Of a DNA stretch of 42,121 bases, positions 18,259-26,175 are shown one piece after another. The position numbers and the translations under genes are program-made. Under the pieces are notes generated by a model, which was not told the DNA's origin, searched no databases, and saw nothing but the letters and a program-made list of their open reading frames with translations. This DNA is from JADGAU01 sp045047105 (GTDB lineage: Bacteria; Pseudomonadota; Gammaproteobacteria; GRL18), in contig JASFYQ010000153.1 in NCBI GenBank assembly GCA_045047105.1, forward strand, positions 1 to 42,121, read 5' to 3'. Position 1 is the stretch's first letter, and each line of letters starts with the position of its first letter.

Positions 18259-18717
18259 TTATACACCTGTATGACCAAACCCGCCCTCACCACGATGGCT
18301 GCTATCAAACTCTTCTACTATTTCAAATTCGGCCTGTATTACGGGTATAAACACTAATTGAGCAATGCGATCACCCGGGTTAATAGTAAAGCTCTTATTA
18401 CTTCTATTCCAGCAGGATACAAATAATTGTCCCTGGTAATCAGAATCGATCAAACCCACCAAATTTCCTAAAACAATGCCCTGTTTATGGCCTAATCCTG
18501 AGCGTGGTAATATAACTGCAGCAATTCCAGGATCGCCAATATGGATGGCTACACCAGTAGGGATTAATAAGGTTTCTCCTGCTGCTAATTGAGTTACCTC
18601 TTCAACCAGTGCCGATAGATCTAATCCTGCTGATCCTGGTGTTGCATAATTGGGTAATGGAAATTCCTTGCCCATGCGAGGATCTAAAATTTTTACTTCA
18701 ATTGTTGGTTTATTCAT
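18259..18717 (-). CDS. dut: dUTP diphosphatase (deoxyuridine triphosphatase)
   Basis: The trimeric enzyme hydrolyses dUTP to dUMP and pyrophosphate, keeping uracil out of DNA and supplying thymidylate synthesis. The 152-residue length is standard. All five family motifs are visible: PGSAGLDL, PRSGLGHKQG, GLIDSDYQG with the catalytic aspartate, PGDRIAQLV, and the C-terminal GEGGFGHTG arm. The last usually reads GFGSTG, so His replaces Ser. It lies between coaBC and the AlgC-like gene, as in related gammaproteobacteria, and is probably cotranscribed with both. AGGT precedes the ATG. Confidence 0.96.
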   Translation of the reverse strand: MNKPTIEVKILDPRMGKEFPLPNYATPGSAGLDLSALVEEVTQLAAGETLLIPTGVAIHIGDPGIAAVILPRSGLGHKQGIVLGNLVGLIDSDYQGQLFVSCWNRSNKSFTINPGDRIAQLVFIPVIQAEFEIVEEFDSSHRGEGGFGHTGV

Positions 18718-18772
18718 GTATTACCTATTTTTAGGATAGTTATTATACGCTTATTTTAAAGGCTATTTATGG

Positions 18773-20053
18773 CTATAGTTTTTTGTTATATATAAGGCTT
18801 ATGGTCTCAATAAGCTGCTGTGCAAGAATTATTTTAGTCGTTTTTTTAAGGTGTGATTCGCCACCAGGCCAAAATAGAAAGAGTTCATTTTGTTCTTGAT
18901 CAAAACCCAGGCTTTCACCACTGGCTGATTTTCCTACCCAATTGGCAGCTAATAATTGTACCCCTTTATTGTTAAGTTTCTGTTGAGCATGTTTTTTTAA
19001 GTCATTGGTTTCTGCTGCAAATGCAACACAGAATGGGCGATTTTTGGTGTTTTTTGCTGCAAGTTCTGCGACTTGTTTAATAATATCCGGGTTTTTAATT
19101 AGATTTAATACTAAATTATTATTGTTTGGATGTTTTTTTAATTTTTGTTTTAATACCTGTTCTGGTCGATAATCTGCTACTGCGGCACAGGCTATAAAAA
19201 TATCGGTAGTGTTTATATTATCCATTACCTGTTGTAACATTTGCTGGGCGGATTGCACCGAATAAAAATGGCAATCTGGAGCAGTTAATAGCGTTGGTCC
19301 AGAAACCAAAGTAACTTCTGCTCCGGCATCTATGGCTGCCTGAGCTATGGCATAGCCCATTTTTCCTGAACTGCGATTGGATATAAAACGTACCGGATCA
19401 ATTTCTTCAACTGTTGGTCCTGCGGTAATCATTACTTTTAAAGAAGCCAGGCTGTGTTCTGCTTGTTGTTCTACGCTTGGTTTAACAAGTGGTTTAGACT
19501 GTTGTTTTATAGATATCTGGCTGAGCTGTTCTACAATTTCACTTGCTTCACTCATTCTTCCAAAGCCAACATCTCCACAGGCTTGCTCGCCACTATTGGG
19601 ACCAATTAACACCACACCGTATTGCTGTAATTGTTTAATGTTTTGTTGGGTCGCAGCAGCCTGCCACATTTGTTGATTCATTGCCGGGGCAACAACTTTG
19701 CTTGCTTTGCTTGCAAGCCAAATAGTAGTGAGTAAATTATCTGCAAAGCCATGGCTAATTTTAGCAATAATATCTGCACTGGCAGGGGCGATTATAAAAA
19801 TATCTGCCCAGCGAGCAAGTTCTATATGGCTCATCGCTGCCTCGGCTTCCGGATCAAAGGTTTTTATTCGAACAGGGCGGCCAGATAAGCTTTGAAAGGT
19901 GATTGGAGCAATAAAATTTTGGGCATTTTCAGTCATTACAACTTGAACATTAGCGCCCTGTTTTATTAATAGGCGAACAATTTCGCAGCTCTTATACGCG
20001 GCAATTCCCGCACTGATCCCAATTAAAATATTACTATTTAACAAACTCTGCAT
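18773..20053 (-). CDS. coaBC: Bifunctional phosphopantothenoylcysteine decarboxylase / phosphopantothenate-cysteine ligase
   Basis: The 426-residue cytosolic flavoprotein carries out two steps of coenzyme A synthesis. The N-terminal CoaC half has the GISAGIAAYKS flavin-binding start, the conserved histidine in HIELARWAD, the PAMNQQMW substrate motif and ACGDVGFGRM with the active cysteine. The C-terminal CoaB half begins near residue 200 with VMITAGPTVEEIDPVRFISNRSSGKMG and continues through AAVADYRP to VAFAAET. Both halves are complete. It is transcribed divergently from radC across a 201-base intergenic region and heads the coaBC-dut-algC-like-argB-apaG run. Confidence 0.96.
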   Translation of the reverse strand: MQSLLNSNILIGISAGIAAYKSCEIVRLLIKQGANVQVVMTENAQNFIAPITFQSLSGRPVRIKTFDPEAEAAMSHIELARWADIFIIAPASADIIAKISHGFADNLLTTIWLASKASKVVAPAMNQQMWQAAATQQNIKQLQQYGVVLIGPNSGEQACGDVGFGRMSEASEIVEQLSQISIKQQSKPLVKPSVEQQAEHSLASLKVMITAGPTVEEIDPVRFISNRSSGKMGYAIAQAAIDAGAEVTLVSGPTLLTAPDCHFYSVQSAQQMLQQVMDNINTTDIFIACAAVADYRPEQVLKQKLKKHPNNNNLVLNLIKNPDIIKQVAELAAKNTKNRPFCVAFAAETNDLKKHAQQKLNNKGVQLLAANWVGKSASGESLGFDQEQNELFLFWPGGESHLKKTTKIILAQQLIETISLIYNKKL

Positions 20054-20142
20054 GATTCAAAATATTTTTATATAAAGTGTTATTTATCATAGCAGAGTTG
20101 AGATAATTTTAAAATTTTTAGTAGGGAATTAGTTATCAATTG

Positions 20143-20156
20143 TCAGATTTATCTGA
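20143..20156. promoter_or_regulatory. Short palindrome in the coaBC-radC divergent intergenic region
   Basis: TCAGAT-TT-ATCTGA is a perfect 6-bp dyad with a 2-bp centre, about midway between the two divergent start codons. It could be an operator, but no regulator is implied by sequence alone and a chance match is possible in such AT-rich DNA. Confidence 0.25.
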
Positions 20157-20254
20157 TAGTTATTTAATTTAAATAAGTACATACTTTAAAACTCGTGTAT
20201 TTAGAGTGTTTTTATAAATAGAAAAGTTTATTAGCTTTTATCAGGAGTTTTAAT

Positions 20255-20932
20255 ATGTCTATACGTCAATGGCCAGAACAGGAGCGTCCAAGAGAAAAAC
20301 TTTTACAGCTTGGAGCACAAAGTTTGACTGATGCCGAATTATTAGCTATTTTTTTAAGAACGGGGGTAAAGGGTTGCTCGGCTATTGATTTAGCTGGAAT
20401 ATTATTAAAAAAATTTGGAGGGCTAAGGCAATTATTGTTAGCAAGTGAGAAAAACTTTTGTGCCATACATGGCCTGGGTGTAGCCAAATTTGTGCAATTA
20501 CAGGCATCGGTTGAAATGACCAAGCGTTTTTTACAGCAACAGCTACAGGGCAAAGATCTAATTAGTTGCCCTGAAGATAGTAAGCGTTACTTAATTAGCC
20601 AAATTCGAGATAAACCTCATGAGGTTTTTGTCTGCCTGTATCTGGACAATCGCCACCAGATCATACACTATGAGGAATTATTTCGAGGTACTATTGATGG
20701 GGCCAATGTTTACCCCAGAGAAGTAGTTAAACAAGCGCTTTATTATAATGCCGCCGCAATGATTGTTGCGCATAATCATCCTTCGGGTATAGCCAAGCCC
20801 AGTCAAGCGGATGAGCAAATTACTCAACGTTTAAAAGATGCTCTGGCACTGGTTGATATCCGCTTATTAGATCACTTTATTATTGCAGATAATGAGGTTT
20901 ACTCTCTTGCAGAAAGAGGTTTATTAATGTAG
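20255..20932 (+). CDS. radC: RadC family JAB-domain protein (DNA repair protein RadC homologue)
   Basis: The 225-residue protein has an N-terminal UPF0758 helix-hairpin-helix-like region (LLQLGAQSLTDAELLAIFLRTG). Its C-terminal JAB/MPN domain carries the metal-binding motif HNHPSG...D (HNHPSGIAKPSQAD) and the conserved upstream ANVYPREV. Length and architecture are standard for chromosomal RadC. The original assignment to DNA repair has been questioned, and the biochemical function is unsettled; a metallopeptidase fold is what the sequence shows. The start has a clear AGGAG ribosome site. It is divergent from coaBC as in many gammaproteobacteria. Confidence 0.93.
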   Translation: MSIRQWPEQERPREKLLQLGAQSLTDAELLAIFLRTGVKGCSAIDLAGILLKKFGGLRQLLLASEKNFCAIHGLGVAKFVQLQASVEMTKRFLQQQLQGKDLISCPEDSKRYLISQIRDKPHEVFVCLYLDNRHQIIHYEELFRGTIDGANVYPREVVKQALYYNAAAMIVAHNHPSGIAKPSQADEQITQRLKDALALVDIRLLDHFIIADNEVYSLAERGLLM

Positions 20933-20973
20933 TTTGTGAGCTGAGTATGATAAACACAGGGATTTGGACAACT

Positions 20974-21006
20974 AAACAACAAACACAAACAACAAACACA
21001 AACAAC
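20974..21006. repeat. 13-bp tandem repeat upstream of the TtrS-like kinase
   Basis: The unit AAACAACAAACAC occurs twice in perfect tandem (20974-20986, 20987-20999), followed by a 7-base partial copy. It lies immediately before the kinase start codon, in a region without a recognisable Shine-Dalgarno sequence. Confidence 0.85.
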
Positions 21007-21013
21007 TAAAGCA

Positions 21014-23176
21014 ATGTTACAAATTAGATACTTTTTGATTTATTTTATTATAATGCTGCTCTCTCAGCCACTATCTGCTGCGATAGAAGGTATTCAAATT
21101 GGCGTTTTAAGCCACCGAGGAAATGATACTACTTTAAAAGTATGGTCTCCGCTTGCTGATTATCTAAGCATTCAATTACCAGGTTATAAATTTAAAATTA
21201 TTCCTGTAGACTTCAATCATATTGATGTAACGGTTGCCTCTGGAGATATAGATTTTTTACTTGTAAATCCAGGTATTTATGTAAATATGGCTGTAAAGCA
21301 CCGTATCTCAAGGATTGTTACATTAAATAAAATAGCTCATAATAAACTGCTCAATGTATTTGGAGGTGTTGTTTTCACGGTTTCCTCTCGTAAAGATATT
21401 AATACTTTTAAGGACTTAATTGGCAAACGTTTTGTTGCAGTGGATAAGACCTCTTTTGGTGGTTACCACATGGCTTTAAGAGAATTATCTCAGCAGGGAA
21501 TAGTTCCCGAAGATGATTTTGCAAGTTTGTCTTTTGCGGGCACTCATGACCAGGTCGTTCTGGCTGTAAGAGATGGCCTCTATGAAGTGGGCACAGTGAG
21601 AACGGGTATTTTAGAAAAAATGGTCAAAGAAGGGCGTATTAATTTAGATGATTTTAAAGTTATTTCTCCTCAAGCTGGAAATAATTTTCCTCTTTTACGC
21701 AGTACTCGCTTATACCCAGAATGGCCGTTTAGTAAGTTACAACACACTCCCAATAAACTTGCTCAACAGGTTGCTATCGCCTTATTAAATATGCCGGATA
21801 CTCATGCTTCAAATATAGCTATTGATTATGCAGGTTGGACCGTTCCTTTAGATTATCAGGAGGTGGATGAATTATTTAAGGAGTTATTTTTGCCTCCTTA
21901 TAAACAGGCTCGATTCACACTTTTTGATGCAATTAAAAAATATTGGTTGTGGCTTATTTTATGGGGCCTGTTTTTATTAATTCTGGCTATTATGAGCCTG
22001 TGGATTAATCGTTTAAATCGACAATTAAAACTATCCAAGCAAAATTTAGAACGTCAGCATGATTTGATTTTGGATTCTGTATACGATGGTATTTATGGTG
22101 TGGATTTAAATGGCAATTGCACCTTTATGAATCGCTCTATGGAAAACATGACTGGTTGGACAGGCCAGGAAATGATTGGTCAGCGGCAACATCAAATGTT
22201 TCATCATACCCATGAAGATGGATCTCCATTTCCAGAAGAATCCTGTCCCGTATATCTAACCTTACATGATAAACAGGCGCGACTTATTAAAGATGATATA
22301 TTCTGGAAAAAAGATGGCAGTAGTTTTCATGTTGAGTATAGTAGTACTCCAATTAAGGACAATTCAGGTAAGAGCCTGGGTAGTGTAGTGGTATTTAGAG
22401 ATATTAGTGATCGTAAACAGGCAGAAGAAAATACCCAAAAATACCAGTCTGATTTAGCTCATATGGCCCGACTTAATACTATGGGGGAAATGGTCTCGGG
22501 CATTGCACATGAATTTAATCAGCCCCTGACTGCAATTACTACCAGTGCTTATGCCGCTATTCAATTACTTGAGTCTGGAAAAGTTTCACAAGATAAATTA
22601 ATTGATATTCTAGAAAAAATTAATAAACATGCAGAGCGTTCAGGAGATATTATTCGTCATCTGCGTAAATTTATTCGTCGCGAGCAACCGGTGTATTCGC
22701 TGGTAAATATTAATGATTTAATTGATGATGTATTAACGCTAATTGTGCCTGAAATTAAAAAAGCCAGAGTACGAGTGGATTGTACTTATCAACAGGAATT
22801 ACCACAAATATCTTGTCAGCCTATCCAAATTGATCAAGTTATACTAAATTTATGTAAAAATGCTATTGAAGCAATGCGTGAAAGCAGTAAAAAGAAGCGT
22901 ATTTTAAAAATAAAAACCCAGATGGGTGGAAATCATGCGGTTATTGTTTCTATTGAAGATAATGGAAAAGGCATTACCGATGCGGTAAGAACAGGCTTAT
23001 TCGATCCTTTTATCAGCAGTAAAAAGGAAGGCATGGGTTTAGGTTTATCGATAAGTAAAGGAATTATAGAAGCACATAATGGTAATTTATATCTGGCCTC
23101 TGATTCACCTGAACTGGGCTGTTTATTTCGCTTTGTGCTTCCTGCTAATCAGGGAAAAAGAGAAGAAAATGACTAA
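21014..23176 (+). CDS. Sensor histidine kinase with PhnD-like periplasmic domain and PAS domain (TtrS/ThsS-like)
   Basis: The 720-residue protein starts with a signal-anchor or signal peptide (~5-22). Residues ~25-300 resemble the PhnD-type phosphate/phosphonate-binding fold (QIGVLSHRGND...WSPLADYL; DFLLVNPGIYV). A membrane helix lies at ~310-330. A PAS domain follows (~350-470), then a FixL-type HisKA with His499 in GIAHEFNQPLTAI and an HATPase domain (NLCKNAIEAM; DNGKGI; GMGLGLSI). This arrangement is that of the tetrathionate and thiosulfate sensors TtrS and ThsS, with an extra PAS domain. The stop overlaps the start of a FixJ-type regulator by 8 bases. The sensed compound cannot be read from sequence; no tetrathionate reductase genes are present in the window. 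Confidence 0.87.
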   Translation: MLQIRYFLIYFIIMLLSQPLSAAIEGIQIGVLSHRGNDTTLKVWSPLADYLSIQLPGYKFKIIPVDFNHIDVTVASGDIDFLLVNPGIYVNMAVKHRISRIVTLNKIAHNKLLNVFGGVVFTVSSRKDINTFKDLIGKRFVAVDKTSFGGYHMALRELSQQGIVPEDDFASLSFAGTHDQVVLAVRDGLYEVGTVRTGILEKMVKEGRINLDDFKVISPQAGNNFPLLRSTRLYPEWPFSKLQHTPNKLAQQVAIALLNMPDTHASNIAIDYAGWTVPLDYQEVDELFKELFLPPYKQARFTLFDAIKKYWLWLILWGLFLLILAIMSLWINRLNRQLKLSKQNLERQHDLILDSVYDGIYGVDLNGNCTFMNRSMENMTGWTGQEMIGQRQHQMFHHTHEDGSPFPEESCPVYLTLHDKQARLIKDDIFWKKDGSSFHVEYSSTPIKDNSGKSLGSVVVFRDISDRKQAEENTQKYQSDLAHMARLNTMGEMVSGIAHEFNQPLTAITTSAYAAIQLLESGKVSQDKLIDILEKINKHAERSGDIIRHLRKFIRREQPVYSLVNINDLIDDVLTLIVPEIKKARVRVDCTYQQELPQISCQPIQIDQVILNLCKNAIEAMRESSKKKRILKIKTQMGGNHAVIVSIEDNGKGITDAVRTGLFDPFISSKKEGMGLGLSISKGIIEAHNGNLYLASDSPELGCLFRFVLPANQGKREEND

Positions 23177-23780
23177 AAGTGCAATAGTTTATATTATAGA
23201 TGACGACATTGATGTACGAAGTGCTTTGCAATTATTAATGGAATCAGTAGGTTTGCAGGTGCAAACATATGTCTGTGGTACAGACTATCTTGGGCAATTT
23301 GATTTTAATCAGGCGGGCTGTTTGATTGTAGACGTACGTATGCCTGGTATCAGTGGTCTGGATCTTCAGGCGCAGTTAGCTGCAGAAAAACATCATCCTC
23401 CCATTATTATTATAACCGGGCATGGCGATGTGCCTATGGCCGTTAAAGCAGTAAAAGCAGGGGCTGTTGATTTTATTGAAAAACCCTTTAATAACCAGAA
23501 TATGCTTGATAGTGTGCATCGAGCTATTGCTCTGGATGCTAAGCAAAGAGGTGATGTTTCACATAAACTTGAAATAAGTGAGCGTTTTGAATCCCTAACT
23601 CCAAGAGAAAAAGAAGTTTTTACTCGGGTGGTTGCAGGTCAGCGTAATAAAGTTATTGCGGCAGAATTATTTATCACTCAATCAACTATTGAGGTCCATA
23701 GAGCAAGAGTAATGGAAAAAATGCTGGCCAAGTCGTTATCCGACCTGATGCGAATGGCTTTAGTTTTAGAAATAATTTAA
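23169..23780 (+). CDS. FixJ/TtrR-like response regulator (REC + LuxR-type HTH)
   Basis: With the ATG at 23169 the protein has 203 residues and begins MTKSAIVYIIDDD, the usual receiver N-terminus. A frame extension to 23079 would lie inside the kinase gene and is unlikely. The receiver has the acidic cluster at 11-13, the phosphoacceptor Asp55 in LIVDVRMPG, and the lysine in FIEKPF. The C-terminal LuxR-type helix-turn-helix (~140-200) contains LTPREKEVF and the recognition helix region ITQSTIEVHRARVMEKM. This is the usual partner of FixL/TtrS-type kinases. GAGAAG precedes the ATG, and the 8-base overlap with the kinase indicates coupled translation. The target promoter is unknown. Confidence 0.92.
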   Translation: MTKSAIVYIIDDDIDVRSALQLLMESVGLQVQTYVCGTDYLGQFDFNQAGCLIVDVRMPGISGLDLQAQLAAEKHHPPIIIITGHGDVPMAVKAVKAGAVDFIEKPFNNQNMLDSVHRAIALDAKQRGDVSHKLEISERFESLTPREKEVFTRVVAGQRNKVIAAELFITQSTIEVHRARVMEKMLAKSLSDLMRMALVLEII

Positions 23781-23824
23781 GCACCCCGAAGACTGGAGCC
23801 TCAGAGTGTTTGTAAATAAATAGC

Positions 23825-24139
23825 TTATTTAGAGCTACTTACCATGTGTTCAACAATTAATCTAACTTGTCCATCAGTTAAGTCTGCAGAGCCACCCTTA
23901 GGTAACATAGCTGGATTAACCTTACTACCATTTAAAGCAGTTTCCATTAACGCATCCATACCTTTAGCAATACGTGGAGCCCACTGTTCCTTATTACCAA
24001 AAATAGGAGCACCAGCTACACCAGCAGCATGACACATTGCACATTTTACTTTATAAAGATCTGCACCTTCTCCTGCAACTAATTGAGAAGATCCAGCAAT
24101 TAATAATGATGCAATAGCTAATTTAAATACATTTTTCAT
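23825..24139 (-). CDS. Small periplasmic cytochrome c (cytochrome c5 type)
   Basis: The 104-residue precursor has a signal peptide (~1-22, ending LVA) and a single class-I haem c site CAMCH (Cys33, Cys36, His37). A methionine in NPAMLPKGG is the likely axial ligand, and the final LTDGQVRLIVEHM helix is typical of cytochrome c5/c-555 electron carriers. It is an electron shuttle in the periplasm; its redox partners cannot be inferred. It is convergent with the TtrR-like gene, which ends 44 bases away, so it is not in that operon. An AGGA ribosome site precedes the ATG. Confidence 0.93.
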   Translation of the reverse strand: MKNVFKLAIASLLIAGSSQLVAGEGADLYKVKCAMCHAAGVAGAPIFGNKEQWAPRIAKGMDALMETALNGSKVNPAMLPKGGSADLTDGQVRLIVEHMVSSSK

Positions 24140-24442
24140 ATTTTTAATATCCTAAAGTAAATTTTGTCTTAAATTCTTTCGCCCTATTATGGTATCCAGA
24201 ATTTTATAAACATAAAAGTTTAACTAATATAACTCACTCACATAAAGTAACTAAATTTTAAATTATTAGTTTTATGATAAAAAAAGTAAGGTAGCTAAAA
24301 TTTCGGATAATATCATAACATTTACCAAAAATAAAGAAACAATTTATTAAAAAATATTGGCTAAAAGCCTTACTATCATTCATAATATTAAAATTGACCC
24401 TCATCAATATAACCTTTGTATATATATTGGAATATGATAAAA
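24140..24442. other. 303-base AT-rich divergent intergenic region
   Basis: This region separates the cytochrome c gene (minus) from the lipoprotein cluster (plus) and should hold both promoters. It is very AT-rich, so hexamer matches are not informative. The one distinct sequence is an FNR-like dyad at 24394-24407, listed separately. I see no RNA gene. The short open frames here lack ribosome sites and look like chance frames in AT-rich DNA. Confidence 0.6.
24394..24407 (+). promoter_or_regulatory. Possible FNR/CRP-family binding site
   Basis: TTGAC-CCTC-ATCAA differs by one base from the FNR consensus TTGAT-N4-ATCAA. It lies ~36-50 bases upstream of the chosen lipoprotein start, with TATATT (24423-24428) and TATGAT (24433-24438) as possible -10 hexamers. 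Spacing to either is not ideal for a class II activator site, so regulation by oxygen or redox state is only a suggestion. Confidence 0.35.
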
Positions 24443-25519
24443 ATGGAATATAAACACATGCATACAAGTATTAAAAAAAATAAAGGATTGGGTTTTATTA
24501 TTTTTATCGCTTTAATTCTCAGCGGCTGTGGCTCAGTACCTAAATTAAAACAGGGGCATGAAATAGTTCCTCCAGAGCCTATTTATGGTAATTCTGGAGA
24601 ATTTATGTCTCCTTATACTGAAGATGAGGTATTAGCTGACTGGGTTGATAAAGCCATTAATGCTAAAGCTGGAGCACAGGTAGGGGCAGCAGTAGGAGCC
24701 TATGCAGGGGCTAAAGCACTGGAAATGGTTCCCTTTGTTGGAGGCATGATAGGTAAATATGCAGGAGAGCAAATTGGTAGACAAATTGCAATCTCTGCAT
24801 CTGGAGGAATGGAATATATTACTTCTAGCTCTGATTTATCTTTTAATAGTTTAGATAAATTATCGGTATATTTATACGCTAAATTTTCCACTCATGCTCA
24901 TTATCAGGATGCACTTGCAGCTACTATGGAAATCTACCCGGATTTAAAAAAAATCTATCAGTCCGCTATTTATAAAGCCTCTGCTGAAGCGCCTGATGCG
25001 GCACAAGTTGCAAAAATCAGAAAACAGCAAAAGCAACAGCAATTCAGCGAAGAGTCAGAAGAGTCAGAAGATACAGAAGTTACTACGGTACGTTTATTAC
25101 AAAGCGATGGTAGCGTAATTGAAACGCAATCACAGCCTCAGCCAGAGCTGCAAATCGAGCAGCAACAAGCGCACCAACAGGAAAAAGAAAATAATACTGC
25201 TACAATAGATAATGAATCTACTGTTAAAATAAACCAGCAGGCAGAGCCTCAAAGTCCAGCAATTGCAACTACAAAAAGTGCTCAGCCAGTTAGTAATACA
25301 GCAGCTACAATTATAAGTGAGTCGGTAGTGGTTGAGCCATCAATTGAAAAAGAAAAAGTAGAAATTGAGACTACAACAGATGTTAATGAAGCAGTTAATC
25401 ATTCGGATCGTTCAGGATCGTATGGAACAACTACTTCAAAAATCACCACTATAACTACTATTAAAACTGTAACAACTCCAGGTAAAAGGACCATCATTTA
25501 CAGAGAAGTACAAAAATAA
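24443..25519 (+). CDS. Lipoprotein with glycine-zipper segment and low-complexity C-terminal region
   Basis: I do not recognise a named family. A lipoprotein signal ends in the lipobox LSGC. Residues ~70-125 form an alanine/glycine-rich stretch (AGAQVGAAVGAYAGAK ... GGMIGKYAGEQIGRQIA) with the small-residue spacing of glycine zippers, which often pack against or insert into membranes. The last ~170 residues are Gln/Glu/Thr-rich low complexity. Of several possible starts I chose the ATG at 24443, which has a GGA about ten bases upstream; 24434 or 24458 are alternatives. An upstream TTG at 24416 is less likely. The next gene, an LpoB-like lipoprotein, follows after 18 bases, so this is the first gene of an envelope operon. 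Confidence 0.75.
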   Translation: MEYKHMHTSIKKNKGLGFIIFIALILSGCGSVPKLKQGHEIVPPEPIYGNSGEFMSPYTEDEVLADWVDKAINAKAGAQVGAAVGAYAGAKALEMVPFVGGMIGKYAGEQIGRQIAISASGGMEYITSSSDLSFNSLDKLSVYLYAKFSTHAHYQDALAATMEIYPDLKKIYQSAIYKASAEAPDAAQVAKIRKQQKQQQFSEESEESEDTEVTTVRLLQSDGSVIETQSQPQPELQIEQQQAHQQEKENNTATIDNESTVKINQQAEPQSPAIATTKSAQPVSNTAATIISESVVVEPSIEKEKVEIETTTDVNEAVNHSDRSGSYGTTTSKITTITTIKTVTTPGKRTIIYREVQK

Positions 25520-25537
25520 TATAACAGGATCTGAATT

Positions 25538-26173
25538 ATGCAAAATAAATTATTATTATCATTAACTGCAAGTTGTCTGGTTTTATCTGCCTGCACCTCA
25601 ACTATGGAGGTAAATGATTCAAAAGGCCGTGCTACGGTCTATGAGGATACCAGCAGAGTGGGTAAAGTTGCTGGAGTAGGAATTGAATCACAAGATATTT
25701 TGAGTATGACGGACAAAATGATACGTGATATGTTAACTAATCCTTTATTAGTTAAACAAAGCAAACCACCCAGAGTAATAATTGATTCTGAATATTTTTA
25801 TAATGAAAGTTCCTCTCGCTTAAATAAAAATATGATTACTGATCGTTTACGGGTAAATTTAAACCGCGCAGCTAATGGTAGAATGGTTTTTGTTGGCCGC
25901 CATTATTCCAATATGGTTGAAAAAGAAAGGCAGTTAAAGCGTAGTGGTGTAACGGATGCAGGTACTATCCGTAAAACCAAGGCAAGCGCAGGGGGCGATT
26001 ACCGTTTAGGTGGTCGAATTACCAGCCAGGATGCTTATTCTCCAAAAACTGGTGCAGTCAGTCGTTTTACTCAAATTACTTTTGAAATGATAGATCTAGA
26101 ATATGGCACTATTATCTGGAGTGGTATTTATGATTACAAAAAATCAGCACAGGATGATATTTTATATCGTTAA
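25538..26173 (+). CDS. LpoB-like outer-membrane lipoprotein (penicillin-binding protein activator family)
   Basis: The 211-residue protein has a lipoprotein signal with lipobox LSAC. The body (PPRVIIDSEYFYNESSSRLNKNMITDRLRVNLNRA region, then YRLGGRITSQDA and a C-terminal IIWSGIYDYKK strand) matches the LpoB/YcfM family. In E. coli, LpoB is anchored in the outer membrane and activates PBP1b by direct contact. The similarity here is to the fold; whether this copy activates a penicillin-binding protein is inferred. It is flanked by lipoproteins, and a DUF1425/YcfL-like gene lies two genes downstream, as ycfL lies beside lpoB in enterobacteria. An AGGAT ribosome site precedes the ATG. Confidence 0.85.
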   Translation: MQNKLLLSLTASCLVLSACTSTMEVNDSKGRATVYEDTSRVGKVAGVGIESQDILSMTDKMIRDMLTNPLLVKQSKPPRVIIDSEYFYNESSSRLNKNMITDRLRVNLNRAANGRMVFVGRHYSNMVEKERQLKRSGVTDAGTIRKTKASAGGDYRLGGRITSQDAYSPKTGAVSRFTQITFEMIDLEYGTIIWSGIYDYKKSAQDDILYR

Positions 26174-26175
26174 TA

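Noticed and set aside
23079..23168. A 30-residue N-terminal extension of the FixJ-type regulator
   Set aside because: It lies within the kinase gene in another frame and precedes the canonical receiver start; the ATG at 23169 gives the family's normal length.
24258..24467. A 69-codon minus-strand frame in the cytochrome-lipoprotein intergenic region
   Set aside because: It overlaps the start of the lipoprotein gene, has no ribosome site, and consists of Ile/Phe/Asn-rich translation typical of random AT-rich DNA.
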